NCBI GenBank assembly: GCA_022447335.1
Contig: JAKVCF010000123.1
Location: 1-6,880, forward strand
DNA from: Planctomycetota bacterium
GTDB taxonomy: Bacteria; Planctomycetota; UBA1135
Length of the DNA stretch: 6,880 nucleotides
Reading direction: 5' to 3'
A program made the position numbers and the translations under genes. Of this stretch, positions 5,254 through 6,880 are shown one piece after another (position 1 is the stretch's first letter; the number at the start of each line of letters is the position of its first letter). The notes below the pieces were generated by a model. The model was not told the DNA's origin and ran no database searches. It was given only the letters and a program-made list of their open reading frames with translations.

Positions 5254-6880
5254 TTACCAAGTAAAGGGAAGCTTAATGTAATTCATCTGCGGGCGCGGAC
5301 TCTCAAGGTCGACCCCACCGCCAGCTTGCGCATCGATATCGAAGATGATTTGGTAACGAACGAATCGGTAACCCTCAATCTGCGAGAGGTCGCTAGTCCA
5401 GCTGTTGGTATCCGGGAAGGGCGTGCCCGGCTCATTCGAACCCGGAGCCGACTCTTCGGCGCCCTGGAACTGGATACGAACCGCAGTAGATTCCGGCATG
5501 GAATCCGAGGCGCCCGTAGTGACGAAGCGGAAGAAGCGCGGGCTAAGCGACCAAGTGGTACCACTTATTTCTCCCATCGAGCCGTCACTAGGCTCGGTAA
5601 GTAGGGTCAGGATATCCTGATCGGAGTCGTAGCTAGCCGAGACCACTTCAACAGAAGTTGCCGCGGAAACACTAGGTCGGAACACGTAGCCTAGCAATAG
5701 GTTCGGCGTGCGCAGGAAGTGCTCGCTGCCCACGAAAGCAGCAGAAGCATTTGCGACACGCGCTTCGAACTCAAAAAGAGCCATTCCAGTAGCGGAACCG
5801 GTGACAACCGCAGGCAACTGATCGACGACCCCATTAGTAACTGACACAACGCCATCGGCGGCATCGAAACCTGCCATTGAGAGTACGCTCGACGCGAAGT
5901 CCGGATAGTCAACGCCCTTACCGGTCGCTGGCTGACGAAGTTCTGCAAGACCGGAATCAATCCACCTGCTGCGGAACATCGATCTAGCCGAAAACAGTGG
6001 GACAAGAGCTACAGGCTGAGGTGCAGCAAAGATACGCAGCATCTCTTCCAACCTGTCGATGTCAGCATCGTTGTTCTCAATGTCACCGTCATGGATGTAG
6101 TTGCGAATCTCACTCTCACGTGAGCCGGGCCAGATTATGTCCGTAGCGGGGTTCGGCACATGGATCTGAATGATGCCGTTCGATCCCGAGCCACCGCGAC
6201 CGATTGCATAGGTGCCGTTACCGTCATCGTCCAACGTCTTCTCCGTCCACTCACCCTTCTGGATGTGCGACATAGCCCAGCCTCGGCGGCCACCTACCGC
6301 GTTGAACACTTCCGTGAAGAAGGTGTCCGAAATCGGGATCACATAAGCCGTGCCCTTTTCCGCCGTGGTGTTCGTGTCGCCCTTGGCAGAGCCGTCCAGA
6401 ATATCGATCGCCGACAAGTCGAGCTTGGACGCGGTGGACAGAATGATGTGCCCGCCCGATCCGCCGCCCGAACCCGAAACCTGGCCGTAGGTCCAACCAA
6501 TCGACTCGCCGCCAACTGCATTACCTCCTCGAGCCCAGATTTCGCCAGCGCCACCAACGACAATGTCACCAATAGCCAGGATCTGCACCTGACCACCTCC
6601 CCCACCACCTGGCGCGCCCTTGCGGTAACGATTGATTCGACCGTTCGGGAAGTTCGGCTCAGGGAAGACATCCGGCAACGGGTCCGTACCATTGCGATTG
6701 TAGACAACCATGTCGCCAGAAGCGCCACCACCGGAACCAGCCCAAGGAACCAGCAACTCGCCTACGGTGACTGAACCATCCGCATTGATGCGGGTACCCC
6801 AGAAGTCGTTCGCGGTCGAACCGTCGTTCGAAAAGATCGTCGGACCAGCTTGGCCACCGTCAGGGCCATCGGTCGGGTGA
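5254..6880 (-). CDS. Large glycine-rich repeat protein, C-terminal 541 residues, start outside window
   Basis: No specific family is recognised. The frame is open from the right edge (6879) to TAA at 5256-5254; a TTG at 6756 is only an internal codon, since open sequence precedes it, so any signal peptide is out of view. Numbering from the first visible codon, residues 1-245 are rich in Gly, Asn and Asp, with Gly clusters near 48-55, 88-96, 135-143 and 228-235. Each cluster is followed by a short beta-strand pattern such as QVQILAI, HIILSTA or IIQIHV, which suggests a stacked beta structure. Residues 290-330 contain FSARSMFRSRWIDSG. The last 200 residues alternate hydrophobic and polar residues like a beta-sandwich, and end with RFVRYQIIFDI and a terminal NYIKLPFTW. 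Only one cysteine-free, low-Lys acidic composition is visible and no transmembrane helix, consistent with a secreted or cell-surface protein. Similar glycine-rich architectures occur in large exported proteins of Planctomycetota and Myxococcota. The role (adhesin, matrix or surface-layer component) is a guess. A hairpin terminator follows 21 bp downstream. Confidence 0.85.
   Translation of the reverse strand, partial: HPTDGPDGGQAGPTIFSNDGSTANDFWGTRINADGSVTVGELLVPWAGSGGGASGDMVVYNRNGTDPLPDVFPEPNFPNGRINRYRKGAPGGGGGGQVQILAIGDIVVGGAGEIWARGGNAVGGESIGWTYGQVSGSGGGSGGHIILSTASKLDLSAIDILDGSAKGDTNTTAEKGTAYVIPISDTFFTEVFNAVGGRRGWAMSHIQKGEWTEKTLDDDGNGTYAIGRGGSGSNGIIQIHVPNPATDIIWPGSRESEIRNYIHDGDIENNDADIDRLEEMLRIFAAPQPVALVPLFSARSMFRSRWIDSGLAELRQPATGKGVDYPDFASSVLSMAGFDAADGVVSVTNGVVDQLPAVVTGSATGMALFEFEARVANASAAFVGSEHFLRTPNLLLGYVFRPSVSAATSVEVVSASYDSDQDILTLLTEPSDGSMGEISGTTWSLSPRFFRFVTTGASDSMPESTAVRIQFQGAEESAPGSNEPGTPFPDTNSWTSDLSQIEGYRFVRYQIIFDIDAQAGGGVDLESPRPQMNYIKLPFTW
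6157..6738 (-). repeat. Degenerate glycine-cluster repeats within the coding sequence
   Basis: Four Gly-rich clusters, each followed by a strand of alternating hydrophobic residues, occur in one reading frame: AGSGGGASGDMVVY, PGGGGGGQVQIL, GSGGGSGGHIIL and GRGGSGSNGIIQI. The starts of the first three are spaced about 43-45 residues apart, and the fourth is about 92 residues further, close to two units. The similarity is at the protein level and too diverged to show as a DNA tandem repeat. Such units are plausible rungs of a beta-solenoid, but the fold is inferred. Confidence 0.55.

Noticed and set aside
5143..5604. Plus-strand 153-residue open frame starting inside the end of icmF
   Set aside because: It runs through the terminator hairpin and then antisense to the minus gene; no domain is visible, so it is a shadow frame.
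6160..6774. Plus-strand 204-residue open frame opposite the glycine-rich gene
   Set aside because: It is Arg-rich, has no family resemblance, and mirrors the Gly codons of the minus-strand gene, whose frame is longer, structured and followed by a terminator.

Overview
The window comes from a bacterial chromosome of moderately high GC content, and it reads as ordinary core genes followed by the end of one large accessory surface-type gene. The host is probably a Gram-negative bacterium with an aerobic or facultative, B12-using acyl-CoA metabolism. The glycine-rich repeat protein at the right edge resembles large proteins I associate with Planctomycetota and Myxococcota-type lineages. That phylum guess is weak, because no rRNA or other marker gene is present.

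Layout from left to right: (1) positions 1-472, minus strand, hold the N-terminal 157 codons of a PrmA-type ribosomal protein L11 methyltransferase, cut by the window edge just inside its SAM-binding motif. (2) After a 23-bp divergent gap, 496-1200 plus encodes endonuclease III (Nth) with all catalytic and iron-sulfur residues. (3) A 96-bp spacer carries a perfect 9-bp inverted repeat and a possible promoter. (4) 1297-1701 plus encodes a small cysteine-free MerR-family regulator. (5) Only 2 bp later, 1704-5171 plus encodes a 1155-residue fused isobutyryl-CoA mutase (IcmF) with a B12 domain, a G-protein chaperone domain and a mutase domain in one chain. (6) A strong hairpin at 5200-5232 sits between the convergent genes. 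(7) 5254-6880 minus is the C-terminal 541 codons of a glycine-rich repeat protein whose start lies beyond the right edge.

Functionally, the best-supported unit is merR-icmF: a regulator and an adenosylcobalamin-dependent mutase that interconverts isobutyryl-CoA and n-butyryl-CoA, linking valine or isobutyrate catabolism to straight-chain acyl-CoA metabolism. The inverted repeat upstream of merR is a good candidate for an autoregulatory operator. nth and prmA are housekeeping genes (base excision repair and ribosome modification) and have no evident link to IcmF beyond position.

I see no CRISPR array, tRNA, rRNA, insertion sequence, riboswitch or phage gene. The least explained item is the glycine-rich protein, with its roughly 45-residue spacing of Gly clusters and its unassigned C-terminal region. 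There is no clear sign of a wholly new system.
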